Shown: positions 39,015 through 49,559, numbered from the stretch's first letter. The stretch is 64,000 bases of DNA from Akkermansiaceae bacterium (GCA_029866215.1 JARWZU010000088.1:124001-188000); one strand, 5' to 3'. Notes: generated by a model not told the origin, from the sequence alone. A program made the numbers and translations.

Positions 39015-39935
39015 ATGTCTCCTGCTTTAAAAATTGCAGCCGTATTTGCGACGATGAATCGCGCGGCTACGGCGCTGGCTTGTGTGAGGGCACTGGCCGT
39101 GCAGTCTCGCCCGCCAGATCTAGTGATCGTCGCGGATAATGTTTCTAATGACGATACAGTGACGGCGTTAGAGGCGATGGCTGCTCTGCCATTCCCCTTG
39201 ATCGTGCATCGGATGGATGAGAATCGCGGCAATGCCGGCGGCGTGAAGGAGGTTATGGAAATGGCCTTTGCTGAAGGAGTCGACGCGGTTTGGATTCTTG
39301 ATGATGATTCGTGGCCGCGCGCAGCGGCGCTGGAGGCAATGGTGGATGGACCGTGGGATCCAATGGTGGTGAGGCATCCGCTTCAGATTGACCCGCGAAC
39401 GAACCAATTCACCTGGCCCTTGCAAGTCACGGATGGCAAGGGTGGGTGGCGCCTCATTTCAAATGTGGCTGAGCTACCTGATGGTGAGTGCGTTCGTAGC
39501 AGAATTTCGTGGACGGGAGCGCTCGTTTCACGAGAGGTGCGTGAGGCAATCGGCCCCGTGAATGGCGACTTATTCATCCGTGGCGAAGATGAGGAATATC
39601 CGTTGCGCATGGAACAAGGTGGTTTCTCACAGGAAGCGAGACGAGGCGCGGTGATGGATCATCCGGGGCCGCAAAATTTAGTTTGTTGGGCTCTTCTAGG
39701 TAAGAGCTTCTTTTTTGAGCCCGGTCTCTCAGACTGGAAGATCTACTACAAGGTTCGCAACATGGTTTGGATCAAACGCAAGCAATCGGGAAACCGTCGA
39801 GCGATTCTGATGGCGACCGTCTATGCATTGGCGGCCTTCCAGATCGATGGCATCGGGCGCCTACCGTTGATTTTCAGTGCCGCCGTGGATGGCTGGCGTG
39901 GAAAACTTGGAAAATGGCAAGGCCACCCCAGTTAG
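39015..39935 (+). CDS. Glycosyltransferase family 2 (galactofuranosyltransferase/rhamnosyltransferase-like)
   Basis: KIAAVFATMNRAATALACVRAL, NRGNAGGVKEVMEMA, VDAVWILDDDSWP. Confidence 0.85.
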   Translation: MSPALKIAAVFATMNRAATALACVRALAVQSRPPDLVIVADNVSNDDTVTALEAMAALPFPLIVHRMDENRGNAGGVKEVMEMAFAEGVDAVWILDDDSWPRAAALEAMVDGPWDPMVVRHPLQIDPRTNQFTWPLQVTDGKGGWRLISNVAELPDGECVRSRISWTGALVSREVREAIGPVNGDLFIRGEDEEYPLRMEQGGFSQEARRGAVMDHPGPQNLVCWALLGKSFFFEPGLSDWKIYYKVRNMVWIKRKQSGNRRAILMATVYALAAFQIDGIGRLPLIFSAAVDGWRGKLGKWQGHPS

Positions 39936-39987
39936 GATAAATTTTAGCACCGCCCAATGGATTTCACTTCCGCTCCCTCACCGGACC

Positions 39988-41157
39988 TTAGCGGCCCAAC
40001 GAGACAAAACGCGGTTTTGCTCTTTTGAGAAATCTCCAGATCCAAAGCGCCAAGACGACGCCTGCGAAATCGCACAGCAGATCCAGAATATCCATCCAGT
40101 CGAATCCAAAGCCAAATGCCGTTTCGGCAATTTCGATCGAAAGTGAGAGGATCATTCCAAGAGTAACTGCCGGCTTCGAACCGACCAAACTGGCGGTGAT
40201 AAGCGTTGGGATCAAAAGCATGATCACGTGCAAAATCGCCTTCGCTTCACCCACGAATGTCTTAATCCGAAGCATGAGGGACCCCTTCGGAGGGAGTTTT
40301 CCTAATGACTTGATCGCCTTCTGAGGGGGTGGCGCTGGGATTGACGGCGCCGCCAATGGCGTGGGAGCTACTCTGGGCGGTGCTTGCGCGCTGAAGCGAC
40401 CTTCCCTTTCGATCGCAAACGAAGCCCCAAACGGGCGAATCTGATGCCATGGGCCAGGCACAATGCATTGGGCACCAAGTACCACCCACATCAGAGCGGT
40501 AGCCATTCGACGAAATCGCCCAACACTTTGAAAATCGCCGATCCAAGCCCAAACCCACCATAGCCACGCTCCAGCAACGAGCCACCTGCCGATTTTCCAC
40601 CATGACGAATTGCGGATCGCCGTCGCCTCAAATTCACAAAGCTCGAGATCTCCCGATTTTCCGAGATTTTCGAGCCGTAACACCGGAGTCAGCGAACCTT
40701 CTTGCGGGCGTAGAACGAGATCCGTCCGCTTACCTCGGTGATTGAGTCGACCGGAGGCAAATGAGTCACTTGCAGACTTGGCATCGACGCCGTCTTGCCG
40801 CCACTCGATGATGCAACGCCCATCATCCCATACCTCCTTGCCGGGAATCAGATCCTCGGTGGCGATTTTTGATCGGATGTGCAGAAAGTCTCCGGGACTC
40901 ATTTTGGGCAATTCGATTAAATCGACCACCCTCGGGTGCGCCGGATCCACTCGGAGCCGGATGCGGGTCTCAGCTCCTGAGCCGAGCCACTCCACTCCTG
41001 GAGTCGGAGCGGAATGCTGCCGCAGGTACTCCGCGTTGATCATGAACGAGTCTGGAGACCGCTCGAAGCGGTGTTGCCAAATCAAGTAAACCGCCGCCCA
41101 GAGGACCAAGAAAGTCCACATGAAGGTCAATCGGCGCATGCATCGGATATTCAGCAC
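39988..41157 (-). CDS. Hypothetical membrane protein with VanZ-like C-terminus
   Basis: C-terminal KAILHVIMLLIPTLITASL...IEIAETAFGFGFDWMDILDLLCDFAGVVLALWIW resembles VanZ-like proteins. Confidence 0.5.
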   Translation of the reverse strand: MLNIRCMRRLTFMWTFLVLWAAVYLIWQHRFERSPDSFMINAEYLRQHSAPTPGVEWLGSGAETRIRLRVDPAHPRVVDLIELPKMSPGDFLHIRSKIATEDLIPGKEVWDDGRCIIEWRQDGVDAKSASDSFASGRLNHRGKRTDLVLRPQEGSLTPVLRLENLGKSGDLELCEFEATAIRNSSWWKIGRWLVAGAWLWWVWAWIGDFQSVGRFRRMATALMWVVLGAQCIVPGPWHQIRPFGASFAIEREGRFSAQAPPRVAPTPLAAPSIPAPPPQKAIKSLGKLPPKGSLMLRIKTFVGEAKAILHVIMLLIPTLITASLVGSKPAVTLGMILSLSIEIAETAFGFGFDWMDILDLLCDFAGVVLALWIWRFLKRAKPRFVSLGR

Positions 41158-41337
41158 GCCTTAACGGGTTTTCCAACTCAAATCCTTGTCTGTCGGCGCA
41201 TTTTGCCGGAGGCACCAACCCTCCACATTATGGGATTGCAATCGCAGCGACTCCCCCGAATATGCCTGTGCAACTAAATTGATCTACCGAAGACCAAGAG
41301 TCTCTCAAAACTTGATCATTTCTCCTCAATTTTCAAA

Positions 41338-42735
41338 ATGACAAATAGCCGAAAAGATTCCTTTGTTTTGGAAGGACTACAAATCGCCGACGCGCTGCTC
41401 GTCTTCATCTCATTCTGGCTCGGAGGCCTCATCCGATTTTCCGTAGGGCGCGGAACTCAAGATGAGGTTCTAGCGGGCGAGTCACTGAGTTGGATTCTTT
41501 TCATCGCAGTCCCACTTACCCCTCTTGCGCTGCGACAATTCGGGTTTTATCAGCACCTCAGAGACAAATCGTTTAGTACAGCCATTTCGCAAATTTTTCA
41601 AGTCCTTCTGCTCGTCACGCTGATTCTTTCGTCCTTTCTGGTGTTTACCAAACAACCTGACACGCGGCGGCTCGTTTTTGGCTTTGGTTTGCTAATCTTG
41701 GGTATGACGCTCTTCATACGAGACCGTCTCACTCAACTTTGGCTGAATTCGAGACTTAAAAAGGAGTCCGACCGTGAGCGAATCGTGATTGTAGGCACCC
41801 AAAAGGAGACTTCCGACTTGCTTGCCCAATTGGGCTTGGGCATCACCGCAAGCTGGAATTTGGTGGAGCAACTTGACCTGGCCACTTTTCAAGTTGGCGA
41901 CTTCTTCGAGTTATTGAAAAACGAATCGGTGAGTCGGGTGATCTTCGCTGCAGGCTCCTCAGAGTTTGACAAAGTCGCACTCGCTGTCGAGGCATGTGAG
42001 CTACAGGGCGTAGAGGCTTGGATTTCGGCCTCGTTCATCAGCAGTCGAATTGCCCGCCCCACCTTCGACGTGATCGGCAATAAACCGATGCTCGTATTGC
42101 GCTCGACCCCAGAACTTTCGTGGGCGCTGCTCTTTAAAGCCGTAGTTGACCGAGTCGGTGCTCCATTGCTCATCCTCGCGACCTCGCCTTTATGGATTTT
42201 CGCGGCCATCGGCATTCGATGGTCCGACCCAGGTGCACCAATTTTATTCTCCCAAATGCGGGCTGGCAGATATGGCAAGCCTTTCCGAATTTGGAAGTTC
42301 CGAACGATGGTCGCGAACGCCCCCGAATTGCTTGACCAGGTCAAAGAAAATCATGGGAATCAGATGGATGGACCGGTCTTTAAACTCAAGAACGACCCAA
42401 GGATTTTCCCCTTCGGCGCACTGCTTCGTAAGCTTAGCATCGACGAACTCCCACAGCTTTTGAATGTATTCTCTGGTGAAATGAGCTTGGTAGGACCAAG
42501 GCCTCTTCCAACCTACGAAGTGGATGCATTTTCCGAGATCACCTATCGTCGCCGCTTGAGCGTGAAGCCCGGGATCACTTGTGAATGGCAGGCCGGAGGG
42601 CGCAATAAAATCACCAGTTTCGATGCATGGGTGAAGATGGATCTCGAATACATCGACAACTGGTCGTTGCTTCTCGACTTAAAAATTCTGCTTAAGACGA
42701 TTCCCGCAGTATTGTTCAGCAAGGGCGCGTCTTGA
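41338..42735 (+). CDS. Polyprenyl glycosylphosphotransferase (WcaJ/bacterial sugar transferase)
   Basis: SQMRAGRYGKPFRIWKFRTMV, LLRKLSIDELPQLLNVFSGEMSLVGPRPLP, KPGITCEWQAGGRNKI. Confidence 0.93.
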   Translation: MTNSRKDSFVLEGLQIADALLVFISFWLGGLIRFSVGRGTQDEVLAGESLSWILFIAVPLTPLALRQFGFYQHLRDKSFSTAISQIFQVLLLVTLILSSFLVFTKQPDTRRLVFGFGLLILGMTLFIRDRLTQLWLNSRLKKESDRERIVIVGTQKETSDLLAQLGLGITASWNLVEQLDLATFQVGDFFELLKNESVSRVIFAAGSSEFDKVALAVEACELQGVEAWISASFISSRIARPTFDVIGNKPMLVLRSTPELSWALLFKAVVDRVGAPLLILATSPLWIFAAIGIRWSDPGAPILFSQMRAGRYGKPFRIWKFRTMVANAPELLDQVKENHGNQMDGPVFKLKNDPRIFPFGALLRKLSIDELPQLLNVFSGEMSLVGPRPLPTYEVDAFSEITYRRRLSVKPGITCEWQAGGRNKITSFDAWVKMDLEYIDNWSLLLDLKILLKTIPAVLFSKGAS

Positions 42736-42818
42736 AAATCGCCCTTAACCCACGACGGTTTGCGCGCCCAGCCGCCTCGTGAGGATCATCGCTGGATCAT
42801 TGATCAATTCTTGATTTC

Positions 42819-45026
42819 GTGTCCATTTTCACCTCCATCTTTCTGGTTGCAGGGTTGATCCTGTCGGTATTGATCGGGCCACAGACTCGTCCATGGACAT
42901 GGGGACCAGCGATGCTCTTGCTTGGAATCTCCGCCGCTTCGACCTTGCCTGGCCTTTGGAAAAAAGGGCTGGAAGTAAAAGATTTTGGGTTTGTCGTGCT
43001 GGGTGGGGTCACGATGAGTTGGTTCGCATGGCGAGCTCATGGCTCGCCCGTTGCCGAGCTCGGCCAGGCAGACCTTCTGCTACTTGCTGGTGCCGCCGCC
43101 GCATTTTTCAGCATGCGCGGCTGCGATGTCCATGGAGTCGCTGGGCGCATCGTGATTTGGGGCATCGCCCTGCTACTCCTCGCTAATGCGATTGCCATCG
43201 GCATGCAGGTGGCCGATCCGACGTTTAGCCCAATCATCCGCTCGCGAGCGTCCCAGTTTCCCTCTGGCTTTTATGGCCACTACAACGAGGCTGCCAATTT
43301 TTTGATCGGATCCTCGCTGATTGTTGCTGCTGCCGCCTTGTTGGGCAATGAAGGGAAATTCACACGATTCCTCTGGTTACTCATTGCAATCGCCGGCCTC
43401 GCTGCAGTGTATTTCACCCGGTCCCGAGGCGGCATTTTGGCGGCAGCCGTGGGCACGGGGATTCTCGTGATCATGTCGATTTCAGTCGCCCACCGCCGAG
43501 GGGCTCGATGGTTTGGGCCATTGCTGATCGCGATTCCTCTCATCGGCCTCGGAATTTCTGCCTACTTATTCTCGGGCTGGGACGACTCCCAAGAATTGCG
43601 GCATGCCGCCGCCGGCAACATTCTCGACAATGACTGCCGACTCTACTTCATGGGCATCGCCCTGACTTGCATTTCAACGCACCCATGGCTGGGCGGAGGC
43701 AGCCAAAGCTTCAGTTGGGAATCACTGCAAATTTTGAGCCAAGATTTGATGGGGGCTGTCCGCAACAAGCCGGAAATGGTTCACAATGAACTTCTGCAAG
43801 CGGCGACGGACTACGGCTTGATCGGAGCAGGTTTGCTGATCGGCTTGCTGACCGCTTCCGCTTTCATCGCTCTGCTTGCCATTTTTTTGCCAGAGACCCC
43901 AGAGGAGTCGTCGTCGGATAGTAGCTGGCACGTTGGTGGCATCGCTGGCCTTTCTGGGATGTTTGTGCAATCCTGCTTCAGCTTTGTGTTCCATCTTTTG
44001 CCTGGCATCGTTTTGCTTGGAATCTGTCTCGGTGCCAGCTCTCGATCCACCACAGCCCTCACCCCCAGCTGGAAAGGGCTGGTTGCCAAATCGATTCAGA
44101 CCTTGGCCATTCTCGCCTGTCTTTTCCTATTGATTCCGGCCGGATGGAAAGGATCTCAAGTGATGCAGATTCTATGGCCCACCTACTTCAGCAAAGCCTC
44201 TTGCCCCAGCGATGATTCAAGCTTAGACGCCCTTGCTAAGGCGATTCAAATTTGGCCACAGGCAGAATTTCACAAAATGCGAGCCATGATCTTGCATCGT
44301 TCATTCAGCTCGGCCTTTGGCAGTCAAAAGACAGCGATGGCCCGCGCCGCAATGTCCGAGTTCCAGAAAGCGGGTGAATTGAATCCGAACGACCCTTCCC
44401 ACTTCGTAAACCAAGCCAACCTCCTGAGCTATCTCAAGCAAGACGCTGATGCCGAACTGACTTATCATCGGGCGATTCAACTCCAAGGAGGCATGGAATC
44501 AGGCTACCGTGGGCATTTTTACCTTGCCAGCCATTACTTCAACCAAGGCCGCCGATCCTTGTTTGAAAACAAAAACGTGAAAGCGCGCGAGGCGTTTGAA
44601 AAAGCCGCCACTGAAATCGAGCTGGCTGCCGCACAATCGCCGCCTCACGTGATGGGCAATGAGGGACGCCTGAAGCGAATTTCCATCCACGACAATCTTG
44701 GTAGCACCCGGGAGAATGCCGGAAATCTTAAAGGTGCCATGGAATCGTATCGAGCTGCAGCCAGCATCCCCAGCGGAGAAGCCGTGCATTACCGCGAAGG
44801 CGTCTTGCTCAGCAAAACGGCCAAGGCCTTATTGCAAAATCGCCAACCCGGAGAAGCACTTGGCTACTTCATTGAGGCCAGACGAAGGATCAGCATGGCA
44901 CCTGGCCTACCCGAACGGGTGACTCCTCTGGAAAAATCCGAGTTCACCAAGCAGCTCGACCAGACCATCAACTCAATGAAAGAGGCGAAAATCGAGGCTG
45001 TCCCCTACCCCGAGACCCCGCGCTAG
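42819..45026 (+). CDS. O-antigen ligase-like membrane protein with C-terminal TPR region; GTG start
   Basis: ~10 TMs; PSGFYGHYNEAANFLIGSSLIV, YFTRSRGGILAAAVG (Wzy_C-like), then helical FQKAGELNPNDPSHFVNQANLL repeats. Confidence 0.8.
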   Translation: MSIFTSIFLVAGLILSVLIGPQTRPWTWGPAMLLLGISAASTLPGLWKKGLEVKDFGFVVLGGVTMSWFAWRAHGSPVAELGQADLLLLAGAAAAFFSMRGCDVHGVAGRIVIWGIALLLLANAIAIGMQVADPTFSPIIRSRASQFPSGFYGHYNEAANFLIGSSLIVAAAALLGNEGKFTRFLWLLIAIAGLAAVYFTRSRGGILAAAVGTGILVIMSISVAHRRGARWFGPLLIAIPLIGLGISAYLFSGWDDSQELRHAAAGNILDNDCRLYFMGIALTCISTHPWLGGGSQSFSWESLQILSQDLMGAVRNKPEMVHNELLQAATDYGLIGAGLLIGLLTASAFIALLAIFLPETPEESSSDSSWHVGGIAGLSGMFVQSCFSFVFHLLPGIVLLGICLGASSRSTTALTPSWKGLVAKSIQTLAILACLFLLIPAGWKGSQVMQILWPTYFSKASCPSDDSSLDALAKAIQIWPQAEFHKMRAMILHRSFSSAFGSQKTAMARAAMSEFQKAGELNPNDPSHFVNQANLLSYLKQDADAELTYHRAIQLQGGMESGYRGHFYLASHYFNQGRRSLFENKNVKAREAFEKAATEIELAAAQSPPHVMGNEGRLKRISIHDNLGSTRENAGNLKGAMESYRAAASIPSGEAVHYREGVLLSKTAKALLQNRQPGEALGYFIEARRRISMAPGLPERVTPLEKSEFTKQLDQTINSMKEAKIEAVPYPETPR

Positions 45027-45084
45027 TTTCCTTTCGCTTGAGTTTCGCGAGCATCATGCTGCGCATTTTCCTTGGCCACCCCTA

Positions 45085-45822
45085 CTAGAGACTCTTAATC
45101 TGCTCCCACTGAATTTGCTTCTCGGAAAATTTTGCTAGAAATTTCTGGAGCTTTGCATCGGCCTCTTGGACGGATATCTCCTTTTCGATCCAATCCATTT
45201 TCCCATACCACATCGAAACCGACGCGTAAGCCCAGCGTTGGTCCATCCCTCTCACCAAGCGATCCTTCATATCAATGAACGTCCGCCCCAAATGATCATT
45301 GGTCACAGCGTCGTGCCCGACAAAAAAATAGTAGGTCAGGCACTTCATTTTTACATATTCTTCGCGATTCGAATTGCTGGGAACCCTCCTCGACTGAATC
45401 GAAACCAAACGCTTGGTGATCAACTGACGCCCATTGGCAAGCTTCAGCGTGCATTCTCCAGACTCCATGATTTGATGCCCTTGAGCTGGCATGCAGCGCT
45501 CTGGCCGGTGGATCGAGTTGTTCAAATCCGCCCCCGATAAGACGATCGAAAGATCCAAACGATCTGGCACGATGTAACCATCCAAATCAAATTCCCCAGG
45601 CCTTGCCGTGAGACAAATCGCTTTGGAAAAACGAGTATCCGACGATAAGGTACCCAATTCCTCCGGACTCGCAACCTGCTTGCGAAACTGCCAATCGCCC
45701 GAGCTTTCAGGCAAATCCATGATCACCGCTGACTCTGCGACCTTGCCGACTTTCGGCAAAACATAAATTGCGCTCAGGGTGACACCCATAAACAGGGGCA
45801 GTATCCAATTGGGTTTCGTCAT
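45085..45822 (-). CDS. Exosortase-associated EpsI family protein
   Basis: SIHRPERCMPAQGHQI motif; directly coupled (ATGA-type overlap) to the exosortase. Confidence 0.85.
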   Translation of the reverse strand: MTKPNWILPLFMGVTLSAIYVLPKVGKVAESAVIMDLPESSGDWQFRKQVASPEELGTLSSDTRFSKAICLTARPGEFDLDGYIVPDRLDLSIVLSGADLNNSIHRPERCMPAQGHQIMESGECTLKLANGRQLITKRLVSIQSRRVPSNSNREEYVKMKCLTYYFFVGHDAVTNDHLGRTFIDMKDRLVRGMDQRWAYASVSMWYGKMDWIEKEISVQEADAKLQKFLAKFSEKQIQWEQIKSL

Positions 45823-46823
45823 GACTCGGGAATCGTTGCGCTGGAATCTTCGCTTGAGCGCGTCACCACAACGCGTCGAAGCTTACGCTGATTGGACTTT
45901 CGCCAAGGCACCCCACCCTCAAGTGACGAGTGGAGAAGCAGCAACAGCATCATTGAAAATGGATAAAAAAGCAGTAACCCAGACCAATCATGCCACGTAT
46001 TGGTCGCCCACTTAGCATCGCCATATTCTGCGATCACAAAGATCGAAATCACCCGAAGCGCATTCCCAATAATGGCTAAGGGAAATGCTGCTAGAAAAAG
46101 CACCGTCTTCTTCCACAGTGCCATCTTGGCAATAAACGCCCATGCAGCAGAAATCATCAAAAGCGCCATGAGCGAGCGAATACCGCTGCACCCTTTGGCG
46201 ATATCCAATGGCTCCCAATCCCCTTTGATCGGCAAGACCTTGGTGCCCTCCACATACGTTTCGACCCCAAACAAGCCGGACCCATGGTGTGCCATGGAGG
46301 TAGCAATCAATTGAAGATGCGTCGTGGCCTGCTGGAAGCTCGGTAGCGGTATCGCCAGCCAAAAGAAAAACAACGGAAACGTCAGGATTTTCGCAACCCT
46401 CCATCCCCACAAATAACAAGCGCCCCCCCAGAAAAAAAATGGCAACCCCGCCATGGCGATCCGCGGTTGGAGCGTACGAAAGGCAGCAACGTAGAATACA
46501 ACCCCAATCCACAAAACCACCAAGCCCCACCAACTTCCCTCACCACTCACCCTCTTGAGGTCTTTGAATCGATAAATCACCAATCCAAGGATCACAAAAG
46601 GAAACATCAACCCATGCTCGTAGTCGGTCTCGCCATTCCACGCACTGTAAATCCAATTCAAAGCAGACTGAGAGCGATTCGAGCCAAAGCGATACTCAAC
46701 CCCGTAAAACCAAACCAGCACAAGCAACGAGAGCAAAATCGCAATCCACCCCCCGAGACCCGATCGAGGCGAATTCGTTCCTGGTTGGGGTTCTTGGGCT
46801 GAAATGGTTGAGTTGGCGGACAT
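45819..46823 (-). CDS. Exosortase (exosortase/archaeosortase family)
   Basis: Multi-TM; DIAKGCSGIRSLMALL (catalytic Cys), NALRVISIFVIAEYG (Arg), TWHDWSGLLLFYPF (His). Confidence 0.92.
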   Translation of the reverse strand: MSANSTISAQEPQPGTNSPRSGLGGWIAILLSLLVLVWFYGVEYRFGSNRSQSALNWIYSAWNGETDYEHGLMFPFVILGLVIYRFKDLKRVSGEGSWWGLVVLWIGVVFYVAAFRTLQPRIAMAGLPFFFWGGACYLWGWRVAKILTFPLFFFWLAIPLPSFQQATTHLQLIATSMAHHGSGLFGVETYVEGTKVLPIKGDWEPLDIAKGCSGIRSLMALLMISAAWAFIAKMALWKKTVLFLAAFPLAIIGNALRVISIFVIAEYGDAKWATNTWHDWSGLLLFYPFSMMLLLLLHSSLEGGVPWRKSNQRKLRRVVVTRSSEDSSATIPES

Positions 46824-46920
46824 CCAGAAATTTGGCTTTGATGAATTTCGAGCAAAGTATTGCCGACGGACTTTCTCCTGTCAACAATGCCGCCGCCTTC
46901 TCGGCCATCCTCACCTTTTC

Positions 46921-47847
46921 ATGAAAATCATCAGTGGAACCGCTCATCGTGCCCTTGCCCAAAGCATCGCAGATAACCTTGGTCAAAGCTTAGCCGACGT
47001 CCACGTCTCAGCATTTCCGGATGGCGAAACTGAGGTGAAAATCAACGAAAACGTCCGCGGGGCGGATGTCTTCATCATCCAACCCAGCTGCCCACCCACC
47101 AATCACAACATCATGGAATTGTTGATCATGGTGGACGCCGCCCGCCGTGCTAGCGCCGAACGAATCACCGCCGTGATGCCATTTTTTGGCTACGCTCGGC
47201 AGGACCGCAAAGACCAACCTCGCGTCCCGATCACCGCAAAATTGGTCGCCAATCTTCTAACGTCCTCCGGCGTCAACCGCGTCCTCACGATGGACCTCCA
47301 TGCACCCCAAATCCAAGGGTTTTTCGACATCCCAGTGGATCATCTCTACGCAAAATCCGTGCTGATCAGCTACCTGCGTGAACGCCACCCCGACACCTCG
47401 AACCTAACCGTCGTCTCCCCCGATGTCGGCGGCGTAAAAATGGCCCGCGCCTACGCGGACGCCCTCGGTGCCGAACTCGCCATCGTCGCCAAACACCGAG
47501 TCAGCGCAACCCGTGTCGAGGCCATGAACGTCATCGGCGAAGTCGAAGGCAGAGACGTGCTCTTGGTCGATGACATGACCGAAACTGCCGGAACACTCAC
47601 CGCTGCGGCAGAAATCCTCCACAAAAGCGGCGCAAAACGCATTTACGCCGGGGTCTCCCACGCCATCCTCGCGGAGCTCGGCCAACAACGCATCCAAAAC
47701 TCTGCCATCGAGGAAGTCATCACGACCGATTCCGTGCCGCAAGCGGTCGGCCCGAAGGTTCGCGTCGTCAGCATTGCCCCACTCATGAGCGAAGCGATCC
47801 GACGCATCCACAACGGCCAATCGATCACCTCACTTTTCTCGCTGTGA
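46921..47847 (+). CDS. prs: Ribose-phosphate pyrophosphokinase
   Basis: GTAHRALAQSIADNLG, FPDGETEVKINENVRGADVFIIQ, FGYARQDRK, VLLVDDMTETAGTL; real start inside ORF 46804..47847. Confidence 0.95.
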   Translation: MKIISGTAHRALAQSIADNLGQSLADVHVSAFPDGETEVKINENVRGADVFIIQPSCPPTNHNIMELLIMVDAARRASAERITAVMPFFGYARQDRKDQPRVPITAKLVANLLTSSGVNRVLTMDLHAPQIQGFFDIPVDHLYAKSVLISYLRERHPDTSNLTVVSPDVGGVKMARAYADALGAELAIVAKHRVSATRVEAMNVIGEVEGRDVLLVDDMTETAGTLTAAAEILHKSGAKRIYAGVSHAILAELGQQRIQNSAIEEVITTDSVPQAVGPKVRVVSIAPLMSEAIRRIHNGQSITSLFSL

Positions 47848-47968
47848 GAAATTCAGGCCGATTCTTCAAACAATTTTTTGACAAGAGCGCTCTGGGCCGT
47901 TAAACACCCCCCCCCGCACTGGGTTCAGTATTCCCCGGCGGCAATCAATACCAACGCCCTTATTCGTC

Positions 47969-48556
47969 ATGGCCAAAAAGACATCGCTCAAAGCAGCTAC
48001 ACGCGCTCGCACCGGCTCCGGCCGCCTCAACCAAATGCGCCGCGAAGGCTGGGTCCCATCCGTCATCTACGGACGTGGAACCGAAAACATCAACCTCAAG
48101 GTCGATGCCAAAACCTTCTCCGAACTCCTTGCCCACAGCAGCTCGGAGAACATCTTGGTGAACCTCGAAATCGAAGGTCAAGCCACACGCCTCGCATTCC
48201 TTCAGTCGATCCAGCATGACCCACTCTCCGGTGCCGTGCTTCACGCAGATTTCCGTGCCATCGACGAAAACACCGCCATCGTCGCTCACATCCCGACCCA
48301 CCTCAATGGTGAGTCCATCGGCGTAAAAGCCGGAGGCTTGGTGGAACAATACGTTCACGCCATCGAAATTTCGTGCCTTCCAAACGATCTCCCTGAAACG
48401 ATCGAGGTCGACATCACTCACCTCGAAATCGGAGCATCGCTTCACATCGGCGACATCACCTACCCAGCAGGCGTCCGCGCCACTCACGCAGCGGATGTCG
48501 TCGTTGCCCACATCGGCAAACCAGCCGCCGCCGTTTCCGAAGCTGCTGCAGGCTAA
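47969..48556 (+). CDS. rplY: 50S ribosomal protein L25/general stress protein Ctc
   Basis: LKAATRARTGSGRLNQMRREGWVPSVIYGRG; LQSIQHDPLSGAVLHADF. Confidence 0.93.
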   Translation: MAKKTSLKAATRARTGSGRLNQMRREGWVPSVIYGRGTENINLKVDAKTFSELLAHSSSENILVNLEIEGQATRLAFLQSIQHDPLSGAVLHADFRAIDENTAIVAHIPTHLNGESIGVKAGGLVEQYVHAIEISCLPNDLPETIEVDITHLEIGASLHIGDITYPAGVRATHAADVVVAHIGKPAAAVSEAAAG

Positions 48557-48581
48557 TCAGCCAGCGCAGTGACTTTTGCGT

Positions 48582-48619
48582 AACGCCCGGCCTGCTGATG
48601 CGGTCCGGGCGTTATTTTT
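48582..48619 (+). terminator. Rho-independent terminator after rplY
   Basis: aacgcccgg-cctgctgatgcggt-ccgggcgtt followed by attttt. Confidence 0.85.
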
Positions 48620-48643
48620 GATCAAGAACCCTCTCCCTTCCTC

Positions 48644-49261
48644 ATGTCCTTTTCGCTCATTGTAGGCCTCGGAAACCCAGGAAAAACCTACGAGGAAACC
48701 CGACACAACGTGGGCTTCATGGTTCTCGATCGCCTCGCGACCTCCTCGGGCACCAAGTTTGAATCCTCCCCAAAATGGCAGAGCCACATCGCGAAGCTCC
48801 CAGCCAGCGGCGCACTGCTCCTCAAGCCCCAAACATTCATGAACTTGAGCGGACGCGCAATCCAGCAGGTTCTCTCATTTCACAAGTGGCTCCCAGAGCA
48901 AATGCTGGTGGTCTATGACGATGTCGCCCTACCGCTCGGAACCCTCCGATTTAGGGAAAAAGGCTCCGCGGGCGGGCACAACGGCATCAAATCGATCATC
49001 CAACATTTGGGGACCGATGCCTTCCCCCGCCTCAAAATCGGCATCGGCGGAAGCCGCCCTGGCGAAATGGTTGGCCATGTCCTTGGAAAGTTTTCGCCTG
49101 ATGAACGATCGATCGCGGAAAACATGCTTGCCACCGCGCTCGAAGCCGTTCAGTTTTCGCATTCCCAAGGCATCGCCGCTGCGGCGCTTCGCTTTCACAC
49201 ACGCAACACTCCACTCCCAGCACCACATGAGTCGCAAATACCAAGGCCTGATTGTCCTTAA
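48644..49261 (+). CDS. pth: Peptidyl-tRNA hydrolase
   Basis: LIVGLGNPGKTYEETRHNVGFMVLDRLA, PQTFMNLSGRAI, GSAGGHNGIKSI. Confidence 0.95.
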   Translation: MSFSLIVGLGNPGKTYEETRHNVGFMVLDRLATSSGTKFESSPKWQSHIAKLPASGALLLKPQTFMNLSGRAIQQVLSFHKWLPEQMLVVYDDVALPLGTLRFREKGSAGGHNGIKSIIQHLGTDAFPRLKIGIGGSRPGEMVGHVLGKFSPDERSIAENMLATALEAVQFSHSQGIAAAALRFHTRNTPLPAPHESQIPRPDCP

Positions 49262-49514
49262 CACCAAATCTCTCGAAGGCAACGTCGACGAGCTCGTCTC
49301 CGCCATCGCCAAAGATTTTGAAGCCGAAGGCGCCAAAGTCGAAAAAGTCGCCCAAATGGGACGCCGCCAGTTCGCCTACAACGCCCGCCACCTCGAAGCC
49401 GGTCATTACGTGCACTACACGTTCAATGGGGCACCTGAGACCATCACAAAAATCCAAAGCCGCCTCCGCCTCAACGACCACGTGCACCTCCAGCATTTCG
49501 TGCGGGTCGCTTGA
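49227..49514 (+). CDS. rpsF: 30S ribosomal protein S6
   Basis: MSRKYQGLIVLNTKSLEGNVDELVSAI...GRRQFAYNARHLEAGHYVHYTF; ATG at 49227 within ORF 48915..49514; overlaps the pth 3' end. Confidence 0.9.
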   Translation: MSRKYQGLIVLNTKSLEGNVDELVSAIAKDFEAEGAKVEKVAQMGRRQFAYNARHLEAGHYVHYTFNGAPETITKIQSRLRLNDHVHLQHFVRVA

Positions 49515-49559
49515 ACCGAGCCCCAACTTGGGTATTAAACCCTCAACATCCTCTTCATT

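Noticed and set aside
46804-46920. N-terminal extension of prs
   Set aside because: Protein similarity begins at MKIISGTAHRALAQ (46921); the upstream part is the divergent intergenic/exosortase 5' region.
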